From positions 779,217-843,216 of the forward strand of contig VZRZ01005967.1 of assembly GCA_013398175.1 (NCBI GenBank): a DNA stretch of 64,000 bases. Direction: 5' to 3'. The stretch comes from Climacteris rufus (taxonomy: Eukaryota; Chordata; Aves; Passeriformes; Climacteridae). This document shows, piece after piece, positions 1 through 26,935 of this stretch. Numbering within the stretch: position 1 is the stretch's first letter; each line of letters opens with the position of its first letter. Made by a program: the position numbers and the translations under genes. Below the pieces are notes generated by a model. It saw only the letters and a list, made by a program, of their open reading frames with translations. It searched no databases and was not told the DNA's origin.

Positions 1-3000
1 CCGGCCGGGGAGGGGGACAAGAGAGGAGTTTCATTTGCCAGTCCCGTTCTAAAGTGTAGTTTCCCTTCTGTCATGGATGAAGCAGGGTAGTGAGTGTTCT
101 CTCAGCCTCACTAGTGGCATGTGAACTGCTTTTGGGTGCTGTGGCTGTTCAGCTGCAAATAAAAGAGCCCTTTAAAAATGCCGGCCTTTTGAAGGACCCA
201 GGTCCTGCCCTTGTGGTCACTCCTAGAAATCTTGCTAAAGTTTTTAAGATTTCTCTGATCCTGAATAGAAACGCTTCTGTTAAATATAAAACAGGCCGTT
301 GTGTTTTTATCAGTAACAAAGGAAACTTGTGGTCATTGTGGTTTATTGGCACTTTTCAGTGAAAATGGCTATTCTTTAAATTTGGCCACATTTGGAGGAG
401 TTGCCGTTTAGGCCCGCATTGTGTGAGTGTGGGCGATAGGCAGGCTTTCCTTAATCTCTTTCTCAGTAAAATTTATATCGTCGAAAATGGGGCACATCAA
501 AGCATTGGTAGGGCCAGGCTCGTGTTTTATTTTATGAAGGTTCATTTGTAAATATTTGACATTTTAGGAAACTTGGAAAAGCAAAGCCCACTGATCGAAA
601 GTTTTACCTAGAGAGGAAGTAACTGTGATGGGGGGAATAGAAGGAGGAGCAAAAAGTTAGTGAGACCTACAATAAACTTAAATTACCATGCGAATTAATC
701 ATATCTTGCTTATATCATGGTATTTCCCACAGAAGTGAGAGTGTTTACTTTAGTTACTACATCAATTTAACTTTTCAGAGGTGAAATGGTAAAAAGTTAG
801 GTTTTTACATGTGGGCTCTTTGGATGAACAGTGCAGAGAAATAACTGCTGCAAAAGATGGAGTAACATAAGGCATTCTATTAAAATTACATCCTTCTGAA
901 GAGTGTGTTAATACATGGTTTCTGTGAGTTTATTAGTTTGACTTGGATCTGGAATTGCATGAAAGAGGCTGGGCCTTAAATTAAAACGCTTTATTTCCTG
1001 CTGGTTGAGTGAGCATCCTGACTTTAGGGGCAAGGGCAGGATACCTGCTGAGGATTAGGTAAGAATGTGGAATTCGGGGAGGAGGGCAACAGTGTCCATA
1101 GGGTTCAGTAATCTGCAGCTCTGTACAGTACTTGTGAGTGATCTGCCTTTGGAATTAGTAACTTTAGTGGGGTGCTGGTTCCATCTGAGGATGTAGGTGT
1201 GTAGTATATTGTAATTGGAGAACAGTGAGTGCAGTTCCTGTAATGGAGTGGTGTGGTTTGAGCAATTAATAGACCTGGTAGTACACCCTCAGCCATAGAA
1301 CTTCTGAAAAATTGTTGATGGAAAAAACAAGAGCTGGAGACAAATGGAAAATGTTTGTATTTATCAAAGGTTTGTCAAGTTTGAACTAGTTCAGTTTCAT
1401 CTTTTCCATTAATTGGTTTTGTGGACATAAGAAATTAAGGTGTCTTGTCATGGAGCTTTAGTAATGCTGCAGGTGCCACAAAGAAATATATTAAAATTCA
1501 AATAAATGTGGATTAACCAGACAATTACAAAAGTGGTTGAAGGAAGGAGATCAGATCAGATAAGGTAGGGATGAAAAGAGGCTTGGAGCTGTAAGGTATT
1601 ATTAGCGAAGTTTGGGATTAATTTTTTTTCAGTGGCACCAGGTGTTCAGTGTGGTACTGAAACCTGCCAGGGAAACAGCGTTAGTGAATGCCCACACATG
1701 GGAAGTTTAATCGTGTAAGAAGGACTGGAAAGTGAAGGGTTATGAGTTAAAAATTGAAAAATTCAAAGTTGCAGGGTCAGGATAGTTCTTCTAAACTTCT
1801 GAAGTTTGGTAGGGCCTGCTCAGGCTGGTGCAGGTGCACAGGGTGATGCTGCCCTTCCCCAGATCACCCAGGGCTGCCTGGGCTTGGGAAAGCAGAAACA
1901 GCATGGGGGAAACTGTGTGTGGTGGGAAAGCAGCAGAGAAGAGAGATTGAAGGATAGGATAAGGACAGATGAGTTAAAATGACTGGCTGATTTCTTAAAC
2001 TACAGTATGGAATTTGTCTACTCATCTCTGTATGACTGTGGTTTTGGACTAGCTTTACAACAGGAACAAAAGTAGGGGACAGTAAAAAACCAGGAGACAC
2101 TTTAGTTGTGGACTGGTGTGTGTGTGTGTACATAACCTAACCTAGGGAGAGCAGCAGACAAGTGGATTTAATGAGCTAGAGTGAACCATAGTCAACTCAA
2201 AATAGGTTCTGTTGTCAACTCTTAGTTCATTAAGCACCTTTCTGAGTGCCTTGAAGGATGGGACTAACTGTGGAGGTGCCCCTGTTCAGAGCTAACATGG
2301 TTAACCATCCTCATATGCAGAAGGATTTTAAGACTTAATATATGTGAGTTGAGGGCTAAGATGAAGCTCATAGTTGGCATCTACCAAATTTTCTCACTGC
2401 TACTTTGGAAGGAGCAGTTACCAGAGTCTCAGGTGAGAGAATGAAACAGACAGATTCTGGATCAGACCCTGTGTACTACCAGTATTACATTAGTTTTGCT
2501 TTACATGTCCACTTACTTTGTGTATAGAATTAGAGCATTTTTTACACTTTTATAGGAAGAAGAGTATTTTTTAAAATGTGCAGTTATTGACTAAGTTAGG
2601 AAGAGAAACCTGAGGACAATTATGGCACATTGAAGCAAATTCAAAGTTAATTCAAATAGTTTCAAGTATTTTAAAAACTACTTAGCAGTATCAGGATTTG
2701 GTTCCACCTGGCTTTATGTGAATACCTGTTCTTTTTGCCTTAGAGGAATGCAAGCAAGACAGAAAAATGCCTAAGTTTTTAGAACAAGCTTTATGATCCT
2801 GTTTCATATCCAGTCAGTTTCAAAATTTGACAGTTGCATTTTACCTTACAAGCTTTTTAAGAGCCATCAGCTTTCTTTTGTGGGTTCTTATGAGTTGCTT
2901 TTTCAGCCAGTGACGTGTTCTCTGTGTGTCTGCACGAGCACTGTGCCACTTGTAGAAACTTTTGGTTCCTTTAACATTCTTCCCCGTCTCCAATTACGCC

Positions 3001-5240
3001 AGAAAATCTATTTCTCTTTTTATGCCACTGAATCAACATACTGCCCTATGAATTAAAGATCAGATGAAAAGCCTGAAATACACAAAAAGAGTATCTGAAA
3101 AGAAAGGTGAGAATCTGGAGAAAGTGGGAGCAGCTATTGGGGCCTGCTCTGAACAGTTGTGCTGAGGCGCTGAACAGCTGAACTGTGAAGGTGGCTTTGT
3201 ACAGTTGCTGTAACCCAGTTCTTGCATACAGAGCAGAGCATCTGCTGGAATTTGAAACTGGCTGAGACTCATTTTGTGACAGGAAATTAGTCCTTTAGGG
3301 AATAGTATAATTAATTGTTAATAACAGTTCAGATTGAAACTTTAAAACTACCTGTAGTCTGATTGTCACTGTTTCTCTTAATATGGCAAGGCTTCAGTAA
3401 TGGATGAAGAGGAACAGATTTAAAGTGATAGATAAATTTGTTTGTTGTCCAAATAGTGGGCTTCAGGTTTAACAGGAAACTAGAGTATGCTTCCAGTTAA
3501 GTGTATGTTTGAAGTTTTGTAAAGCCAATGCTGTCTATTTTAATAATTGTGCTAAACTCCACTAGTGAAAGTACATTCTTTTGCAGCTGTTATTGAATGC
3601 TTTAAGTGGAGTAGTACAAGTGGCTTTGTTAACTCTGTGTCTGTGTTTTCCCCTGTTCCTCATGTTCAGGGGTGATTTATAGGTTTGGTGTTGCCAGAGT
3701 ACTGCATGGTTGTGGTAGCAACTCAAGATATCAAAATGCTGTGCTGCAAAGTTATGTCTCTGCATAAACAAAAATACTGAGGCCTTCGAAAATACACAAG
3801 GATTGAATTGTCTGCCAGCCTTAAGACAGTGTGATGTCTTTCAAAAAATACTGGGGGCAAAAAGAAGTGGAGTACCTTCCTTTAGATAATGTTTATCTAA
3901 AATGTATTTCACTGTGCTTCATTGAAAAGCTTGCTCATGTCCATCTTTGTGCAGTGCTGTCCTTAGCCCATACGCAATCTCAACAAATAAAAACAACATT
4001 TTAACTTTTTGTCAATTTGGAGCTTTATGACTGAAAGCTATTAACCTTGCTCTTAAGAGCAGTTTTAATTGTCTGCTGAATTAATTTGAGTTCGAAGTTT
4101 TCATCTTGCACATTGCACAATATCTATGAGTGGTGTACAAGTATGGACTATGGTAACACTACAAAGATAGTTTTTCCTATCCTTTCTATTCCTTCAAATC
4201 TCATTTATTAAGACAAAAAAAACACATGCAACACCCAAATGGCAGTTTTTCTGTAGGCATGGAGGAGGTAAAAACTGAAATGCACTTGTTGTATCTTTCC
4301 TGTTCTTCTTGGATTCATTATCCTGGGTTATAGACATTACTGGAAAAACTCTTTGTGGAGGTTTTTCTACTTTTTTTAAAGCAAACTTTTGGGTTTTTTC
4401 CTCCACCTGTAGTTAGCTGAATCATATGCTTACCTCATTCATGGAATTGGCATGTTTAGAGCATAAGACATCATGCTGTTTTGCTTCCCCATGGTTTGAT
4501 GTGTTGGCAGCTTATTAGCTGTAAGAAGGTAGTTACTAGATAAACAGATAAAAGAAAGTCTTTTTTTTCTGGTGAAGGAGAAAGAAAATTGAATCTTAAG
4601 GAAGTTTGGAATAATGCAAGAAGTTTTCTCACCATTTTTATCAACACTTGAATAAAAAAATGTGAAATGGGGAGCAGTCTGTTCAGAAATGACGACATAA
4701 TTGTGCTTCCTGTTTAGGAAAGTATAGTGAAGTCCAAAAATGTTTAGGGCTGTGTATTTTATAACTGTGAATCTTTAGCTGGAACAATATAGTATTTATA
4801 TTGGCATAGTAGAGTAGTAGCTACTGAGTTAAGAATAGAAAGAAATTGAAGTGGTAGAAAACTACTGTGGACTGAAAACTGGGACGTGTTTCTTTGCATT
4901 ATGAGAGTTCGGTATCATTACCATAAAAAGTAATATATTCACTATTATTTTTTTCTTGAGGGATGGGGAGCATTTTAAAGTTGTGTATGTGGCTATTAGT
5001 TGCTGTTCTTTCTGCTTTATAATTCCTCTGTAATAAATACACATATATGCTATTACATGGACACCACTTGTAAGCGTTGGCTTCTTAAACGCATTAAACA
5101 AACAGTCTGACCTCAGCAGCTGAAAAGCAGACCTGCACTTCTGAGGGTGATGGGGGTGTTTACAAGGATGTTCCTCATAAAATAAAAAATACAGAGGTAA
5201 ATATTTGCCTTTCTCTTTCCAGGTTTGCACTTTGTTTTAG
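1..5240 (+). other. Presumed RAD21 intron 1 and window edge
   Basis: No coding exon, RNA gene or recognisable repeat was found. The first 20 bases are GC-rich (CCGGCCGGGG) and may be the downstream edge of the RAD21 promoter CpG island or its first exon, but no donor could be assigned with confidence. The rest is AT-rich intron-like sequence with a short GT run near 2117. Confidence 0.5.
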
Positions 5241-5252
5241 ACATCTGGGACC

Positions 5253-19997
<14,745 letters not shown>

Positions 19998-20390
19998 ATG
20001 GTTCCATAGAGCAGAGCCAGCCTCTCTAGTGTGTGTGTGCATTGCCCCCTTGGTAGGGCCCACCAGACCATTGCAGAAAATTTAGATTTTATTGTCTGTA
20101 TAAAGTCCTTGGTTTTTTTCTTGGGGTTATTTTGGGGTTTGTATTTTAACTTTACCACTCAAATTTTTAGTGAAACTGCTGGGGTGGGTGACTTGAGTTC
20201 CAGCTGCAGAAATCAGACAGCTCAAGAACTCAGATGAAGATTGTTTAAACGGCTCGGAGCAGATGTGTGCAATACTGGTGCATGTGATGTTGAGTATCAA
20301 TGGAAATGTCTTACAATAATTTGACTAGTTGATTCAATAGAGATATTTTTAACCTCCACAAGTAAATCTGAATGGCCAACCTATTGTCTG

Positions 20391-20396
20391 ATTAAA
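20391..20396 (+). promoter_or_regulatory. Possible proximal poly(A) signal (ATTAAA) in RAD21 3' UTR
   Basis: ATTAAA lies 394 nt after the stop codon and T-rich sequence follows at about 20445. It could give a short 3' UTR isoform. This is inference from the hexamer only. Confidence 0.35.
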
Positions 20397-21565
20397 AACT
20401 TTGCCAAACTCACCTGAACTGTTCGGTCTGCTTCTCATAATCGTGGGGTTTTTCCCCCTACTCTACATCTTTGTGTGTACCATGGGTCTCTTTAAGCTGC
20501 CAATATGAAAGGTAGTGCCTGATATGTCAGCTTGCTGTGTCACTGCATTTTTGCAGTCAGATTTTTGTAGCCCTTGATGCTAAGGGGAAACGAGTGTCTG
20601 TGGAAAGCACTTCCTCTGCACGATACATGAAAGGACAGAACATGTTCAGCATTTTAGACAAAACATTCCTTTTCACTTATCACCATGTTATGGTCCACTA
20701 CTGATAATATAATGGCTAATTACTGTTAATAAGTGACAAATGAAAACTAGTAATTTCATTTAAACATTTAAGAAATCATAATGCTTTAGGTTCGTTAGAG
20801 CTGTATATAAACTCCAGACTTTTTAAAACAGACTTCTAGATTGTAAATTATCTGATTTTTTTATTAAGCAGGCATATGAAGATAAGAATAAGGAAAATTG
20901 CTAAATTCAGATACCACCTGTACTGAAAGGGCAACAAATTTCGAATATAGAGTACAAACGGGCACAATTCCACTTAGTTGTGTAGTGTATTAATGGCTCT
21001 TTGGATATTTATGGTTTTAGTGTCAGTTTTCTCTGATAATGTACGCTCCCGTGTTCAAAACATTTATCAGTTTTGCAAAAGTCCCATTTGATTTTATCTC
21101 TAAAGAATGAAGCTTTACTGTTAGACCAGGTAGCACCAGAAATTATGTGAATATTTTGATTATGGAGACCTGTCTTAACTTTTTTTAGGGCAAAATTATT
21201 CACGCTGAAGGTTCTGGTTTTAATGTTGGCACTTTTGTGAAATAATTTTGGGACTCTGAAATTTCAGTGTATACTCAACTGTAAAATTGTGTGAATGTTT
21301 AAAAAACTCTGAGACTACATGATGATCATGTTTTAATAATCCTTGAAAAAGTTAATTGTATAAAGATACTGCAGCTTTATTTTCAACATGATGTGCCTGT
21401 AAAACCATAATTTTCCCCTTTGTAAAAAGAGACATTGTAGATAACTCGAATGTTTAATTATAGAAAAGGTCATTAGTTTCTTGTTACACATTTTTAGTCT
21501 GTTTTTGTTGCTTTCCAAGGTTAATATTCTTGAAAATAGTTGATGCTGTTATGTATAACTTTTCT

Positions 21566-21571
21566 AATAAA
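21566..21571 (+). promoter_or_regulatory. Canonical poly(A) signal for RAD21
   Basis: AATAAA is preceded by T-rich sequence and followed within about 60 bases by GT-rich sequence (TTGTTTGAAC, TTTGTGTAGG), as expected around a cleavage site near 21585-21595. Confidence 0.75.
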
Positions 21572-21590
21572 AGTTGTGTTATAAGCTGTT

Positions 21591-24500
21591 ATGTATTAGC
21601 TCTCTATCTTGTTTGAACACCTTCCATTTGTGTAGGAGGGACTGAGCATTTACAGGTTGGTTATTTTGGTGTTAGACATGCAAGTGTAAGGAGTTAGCCC
21701 TTGGAGAGATGTAAAACTTGGATATGTAAACAGATTTCTTACCATTAGGAAGGCAGTGTTGTTCTACTGGCCATAGTGTGCTTTTGTTCAAGCATTCTAT
21801 GCTAGGAATGTCTGTGTGGAAAATTATGGGAGACTGTCTGTAAAATGGGATTCATCTACCTGCCTGTCCCAGAGCATATCCAGCTTGAGTTCTTCTAGCT
21901 CTGCTGTTCCCTTGCCTCTGGAATTGCCTCTGTGTGTGAGTGTCTGTGCCTCTGAAGTTACACACTCCCAGTAGATCCAGGCACTTGGATCCAAGCCTGT
22001 GGCTGCAGCTCATCTCCCATGGAGTCACTTGGTGACCTGCAGAGCTTATACAGAGGCTGGGCACTGAATTCTGATGGACACAGCCTGAGTGAGCTGACTT
22101 TGGGCTCCTCACACAAGGGACTGTCCTGCTTTTGAGGGACTGTGGAAGCAGCCAGGCCCATCCTGTGCCTGCTGGAGTTCCTGTGGGATGCAGGCTGGCC
22201 TGTGCTGAGCCAGCCCAAGTGTGTATGTGTAGGTGCAGCTCTGGAAAAGAGTGACTCTCCTTCTTTTGGCTCAAGCTCTGTGAGGAAGAAGTATGGGACC
22301 TTGGGTACTCAGACTAGAATGAAAGCTCATATGGCTTTTCTTCTATCAATAGTACATTTTTATAATCAGTTTTGCTCCTTGTTACACCACTGTGATCAGC
22401 TGATCAGGACAAGCTGATTTTGCACAAACCTATGCCTGATGAGTATAATCTGGGGCGCTGAATGCAAGCTCTGCATGCATCATGTACAGGATTTGTTACT
22501 GGTTCTGACCACAGCCTGCAAGTAGTGCCAGGCTTATGTCTCTTGGAAGGCAGGGCTTGTGGCAATACACTGCTCAGCTGTTGAATGAGGTCTAAGCAAT
22601 AGTGACACAGCACTGCTCTTCTTGTATTTCTCCCCTATCTGTAGGAAGTGCATTTCCTTTCTCTGTTATGAACACACGTAATGAGATGGAGAAGGCCTCC
22701 CTGTTGCACAGCATACATTGTTTTCCCTATGACTGCTGTTGGGTTTTTTTTAAAGTACTCCAATATCTTTGTAAAGAAAAACAGCATCTGCATTTTATTA
22801 TAGTTCCTCCTAAAACAAATGTCTAAATAGTTTTAAAGAAATTAACCATAAGCATTCACTTAGTTTTTACTCGATAGGAAGCCGTTTTTCTCACAGCTCA
22901 GAGAGGAACATCTATTTTCAGAAAGCCGTCTTGTGAGGGATTTAGATTTGATCAAGAACATTACTGTCAAATGTGTTCCTCGCTGCTTCCAGTCAGGCTG
23001 GACTGTCTCTGGTGCCTTTGGCTGAGTGCTGCACTGCAGCAGTGAGGGGAAGGAACTGCTGTGAATGCTTCTCTCTGCTCTCATCTTCCCGTTGGTGGCA
23101 GTTTAGTTCTGTCTGCAAAGCTTAACTGTTCTTAGCGGGAGTACTATGCATGCCCTGCTTTCCAAATTACTCCTCCTTGGTGTGTAAAAAAGAGAACAGT
23201 TTGTGAATCAAAGGAAATATTTCTTGAAGGAGAATGAGTTGTTGAATGAATTCTTGCCCTCTATATCTGATCACCTGGATGTCATACTGCTCTGTTTTAT
23301 TCCAGCTGGGGTGGAAGGGAAGAAGTCAGGCAGGTGATGCTAGCTACAGCTGGAGGTTAAACAGTGCCCTGTTTCTGGAAAGGGTGTGAGTAGAGGATTC
23401 TTCCTAATTCACAAGACACAATTTTAAACCAGCTTGTTAAGTAATTGACCTTGCAGCTATTGTGTGCAACTTTGCTTCAGGGACTTTGTTGGAGGGTCAG
23501 GTACGTGGTGCTGAGGATGTTGATCTGTGCCCATCTTTTGTAGGCAGGAAATTGCGTTTTCTGCTCTGATCTTTCCAGCTGACATCTTACACCAGCAAAT
23601 CAAGGAAGTCGAATTTCCAAGGGTTATTTTTCACTCCCTATTGTCATCCTGCTGCTACACCTGAGTCTGTGTCATGGTATTTAATATTACTTTTTTGGGC
23701 AGAGTGGGGTTAAGGTAAATTTTTCTGTTTCTAAAGCTCTCAAGTGTCCACTGCTTGTACATCTTTCCTCAAGTGTTTCATCTTCGTGCTTTTTCAGACC
23801 TTTCTTCTGTTTCACCTCCAAGAAGTGGCTGGAATACATACTGTGAATTTCTGCAACATGAACATACAGAAAAGCGAAGGACCAAGAAATAGGTTGTCCC
23901 AGCACACAAGGAAGAAAGGACAGTTCTCTGCATTTCTTGCTGACCTCTGAATGTCTGATAAAGTCATGGGAGACACAAGAACAGGAGGTAGCAGAAGGGA
24001 AGATTTTCCCTAGTTCTTACCAAGAAGCTGGTTTTATATTTGTTTTAGCTTAAAACGTCTTCATGCAGAATAAAAAAAAAAAAATTTAACTGTCAGCTAG
24101 GAGAAAATATTCATATTAGCCAAACACTAAGGTTAATGTTGTGTTACAAGCAGAATAAAGTGCCAGAAACTTTCTGGGAGAACACACCCTCCAATTTCAT
24201 TTGGCCCTAGATATTCCCCAGCAGCCAGGAAGGATACAAGAGGTAGTTTGGTTGTCATGAGCTGGGTTTCTACACGTTCTCCCTTCCCCAGCCCCCCTGC
24301 TTTTCTTGTTTGCCCAATTTTTGTTTTCAATAAAAACATAAAATATCAAAACGCAGCCTGAAACTAACACTAAATGATTGAGGACTGTGTGGTTGACTTT
24401 TAATCATGGATGTTTATAAATGTTATTTGACATTGATCAAGAATACATGTGATGAGAAACACAGAGTTGCTCATGACACTTGGCATCCTTCTAGAGCAGA

Positions 24501-26730
24501 TGGGGGTTTAGAGCCAGTAGTATTCTCCATGCAAGGACTTCTCTCTAAATTAAACTGTTCTGCTACTTTTCTGGAATACTTTCTCCTTCCCTGCCTTGCA
24601 CTGCCCAGGTAATGTTGGCACTTACTTGTACAATTTAGTTTTCTAGGTTTGGGGATAGTGGGAACTGATTCAGGATAAAACCCACCAAAAGAAACATGGT
24701 TTTTTTTTCCCCAGCTGGATCAATTCCTACATCCTGCACGCTGGGCAGCCACACAGAAACTTGTGCCAGCATAACACAAGAAGCATCAGGCAGGAGAATA
24801 GAGAAGGGAAGGAGTGAGGATTGCTTTTTTGGATGGCTGTGCCAACTTTGCATGTGTGTTAAATCAGTCTAGGAAAATTATTCACAAACTTGCTGTTTGA
24901 ATTCAGGAGTCCCAGCCCTGGCTAAAACTGCTATACTGGCCTGTTCATCATCAACTTGCACACCTTATTAATACTCTGCTTTTCCAAGGCAGAAATTGAA
25001 AGTTCTCCCTCAAATCAGGTATTTATGTGACAGAATTCAAGTCCAGCCTCTGCCAGCGGATGTGTCTGCACTAATTTTCTGTTCATTTTGTGAAAGTTAA
25101 TATATCCAGTCCTCACGTTACTGGAGAGGAAGCCAGAATTGGAGTCAATTCACAGGCACCATGTACCACACATTGCACTGGATTGCTAACTCTGAAGTGA
25201 AGGGATCAGAATACCATAAACCATTCCACTGCTGAGCATTTTTGCAGAAAAGTTCAGCTAAATTTGTCTTTGTACAAATTAAGCTGCTTCTCATATTTCT
25301 TGACTATGGGACTAAATCTCCAAAACAAAAGAAATGCTGATGTTTAAGGAATAAGAAACCACAGTCGATGTTATAAGAAAAAATAGAAGAAGCAGCTTAG
25401 CATTTGGATTTCAAAGCCAAATTCGATGCTTAGGAATGTTTCTCTAGTCAAAAAACTAATGAGAGCCCCTGAAAATAAATTAATTGTACCACTTTGCAAA
25501 TTACAGGAATGCAAACTTGTACCTAGTCCTGCTGATACTGAGGGAGGCAGCAATGAGCTAGAAAAGGCACAAAAAGATTTGTTATGGTGGCAGCTACTTA
25601 GCAACACAAGCTGCAGGCTTTCCTTGATCACATCTCAAGGCTGAAATAAGTGCAGGAGACACCAGTGCTTCCAGTGTAAAGTTTCATCTCCACATCTGTG
25701 AGCAGCAGTTCCAGTTCATTAACTGTGGCAGGCTGCTCCCCAGGCTGGGAGTTGGGGCTGGGATCTCTGGGATCTCTTGCCTTCACCACTGAGCCTGTGG
25801 AATTATAGGGAGGTTCTGTTCAAAGCTGATACTATAAAGGTTTAAAAGCAAGCCCAAAAAGAGCAGACCCACCACATGCAAGAGGAATCTATCAGGAATA
25901 TGTAAATCATCCTTATGTCAGCAGCAAAGCCACAGTCATCCCCGTCTCTCTGGTGCTATTCCCTTGGCAGGGTGATGTGACTGAGTGTTGCAGGTGGTGG
26001 GCAGGTTTTGCTGATCACCAATGAGCTGCTTTTGGTGAGGCACAGCTGAGCAAGCAGCTCAGTCCCCAGTGCACACAGCTGTGCAGGAAGATTTCGGTGC
26101 AGCTTGTACTCCTGATTGCCCAGAGCTGTTCCCTGGAGGCTGATGCAGGTTGTTGTCAACAGCCAGAGCGGGGCAGGAGGAGGAGAAGCCTTCCCCAGAG
26201 AGCCATGTTAAGTCCAGCTAGAGGGGTGCACATATAGCCTTACATGGAATTATTTGGCATTTATGGCACTTTATTCTTATGGCTTAGCACTGCCATTTCT
26301 GTTAGGAAAGGACCCTTCTGGCTCGGTGTGGTGTGCAGCTCTTTCACACCCCGAGGGAAATACAGCAGGTACCAGATCAGCCAGATGTGCTGGGTGTATG
26401 TATAATGGAGCCAGAGGACTGAATCCCTAAGGCTGCACTGAAAGTGAGAGAACTGTGGGTTTTCTTTGCAAATGAGGTGGAGACATAAAGTCTGCCAGCT
26501 GTGGAGGTGGATTCAGCAGGATGAGAGACAGGGCCTGCAGTTTGGCTGCCAGGACAAGGATATGAGGAAGTTACCCACCTGCTCAATAGATCACGGGATC
26601 AAACACGAACATGCTGTCTCTGTGGTCTTTCCTCAAAACCTCCTCTCTGTTTCTGACATCCCTGAGGCCATTTTTCAGCAGTAACAAAGAGTTTTCTGCT
26701 TAATTTGAGGGCCTAGACTTTTTCCATCGA
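21591..26730. other. Intergenic stretch without recognised genes
   Basis: The stretch between the RAD21 3' end and the first intergenic CR1 holds only short chance frames and short A-runs (for example near 24070). No RNA gene, exon set or repeat family was recognised. Confidence 0.6.
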
Positions 26731-26732
26731 AG

Positions 26733-26935
26733 GAGAGAAAGGGTAATTAAAGATTGGAATGGGTTGCCCTGGGAGGTGATGGAGTCACGGTCCCTGGAGG
26801 TGTTTAAGAAAAGATTGGATGTGTCACTTAGTGCCATGGTCTAGTTCACATGGTGGTGTTTGATCATAGGTTGGACTCAACGATCTCTGAGGTCTTTTCC
26901 AACCTAATTGATCCTGTGATTCTGTGATGAGATTT
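26733..26935 (+). repeat. CR1 LINE 3' end
   Basis: Typical CR1 3' terminal words are present: GGAATGGGTTGCCCTGGGAG, GGAGGTGTTTAAGAAAAGAT, GGTTGGACTCAACGATCTC, TTTTCCAACCTA and the tail GATTCTGTGATGA. The copy is plus-strand and strongly 5'-truncated, about 200 bp. The copies at 37.8 and 55.6 kb share the wording and look like the same subfamily in the opposite orientation. Confidence 0.9.

Larger units (their letters stand above)
19998..21590 (+). other. RAD21: RAD21 3' untranslated region
   Basis: This AT-rich sequence runs from the stop codon to just after the AATAAA at 21566-21571, about 1.6 kb, which is similar to the human RAD21 3' UTR as I recall it. It has no repeats and no open frame worth keeping. 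The exact cleavage site is inferred, not seen. Confidence 0.75.

Noticed and set aside
1..60. GC-rich window start as RAD21 exon 1
   Set aside because: Position and composition are suggestive, but no donor or start could be assigned, so no exon is called.
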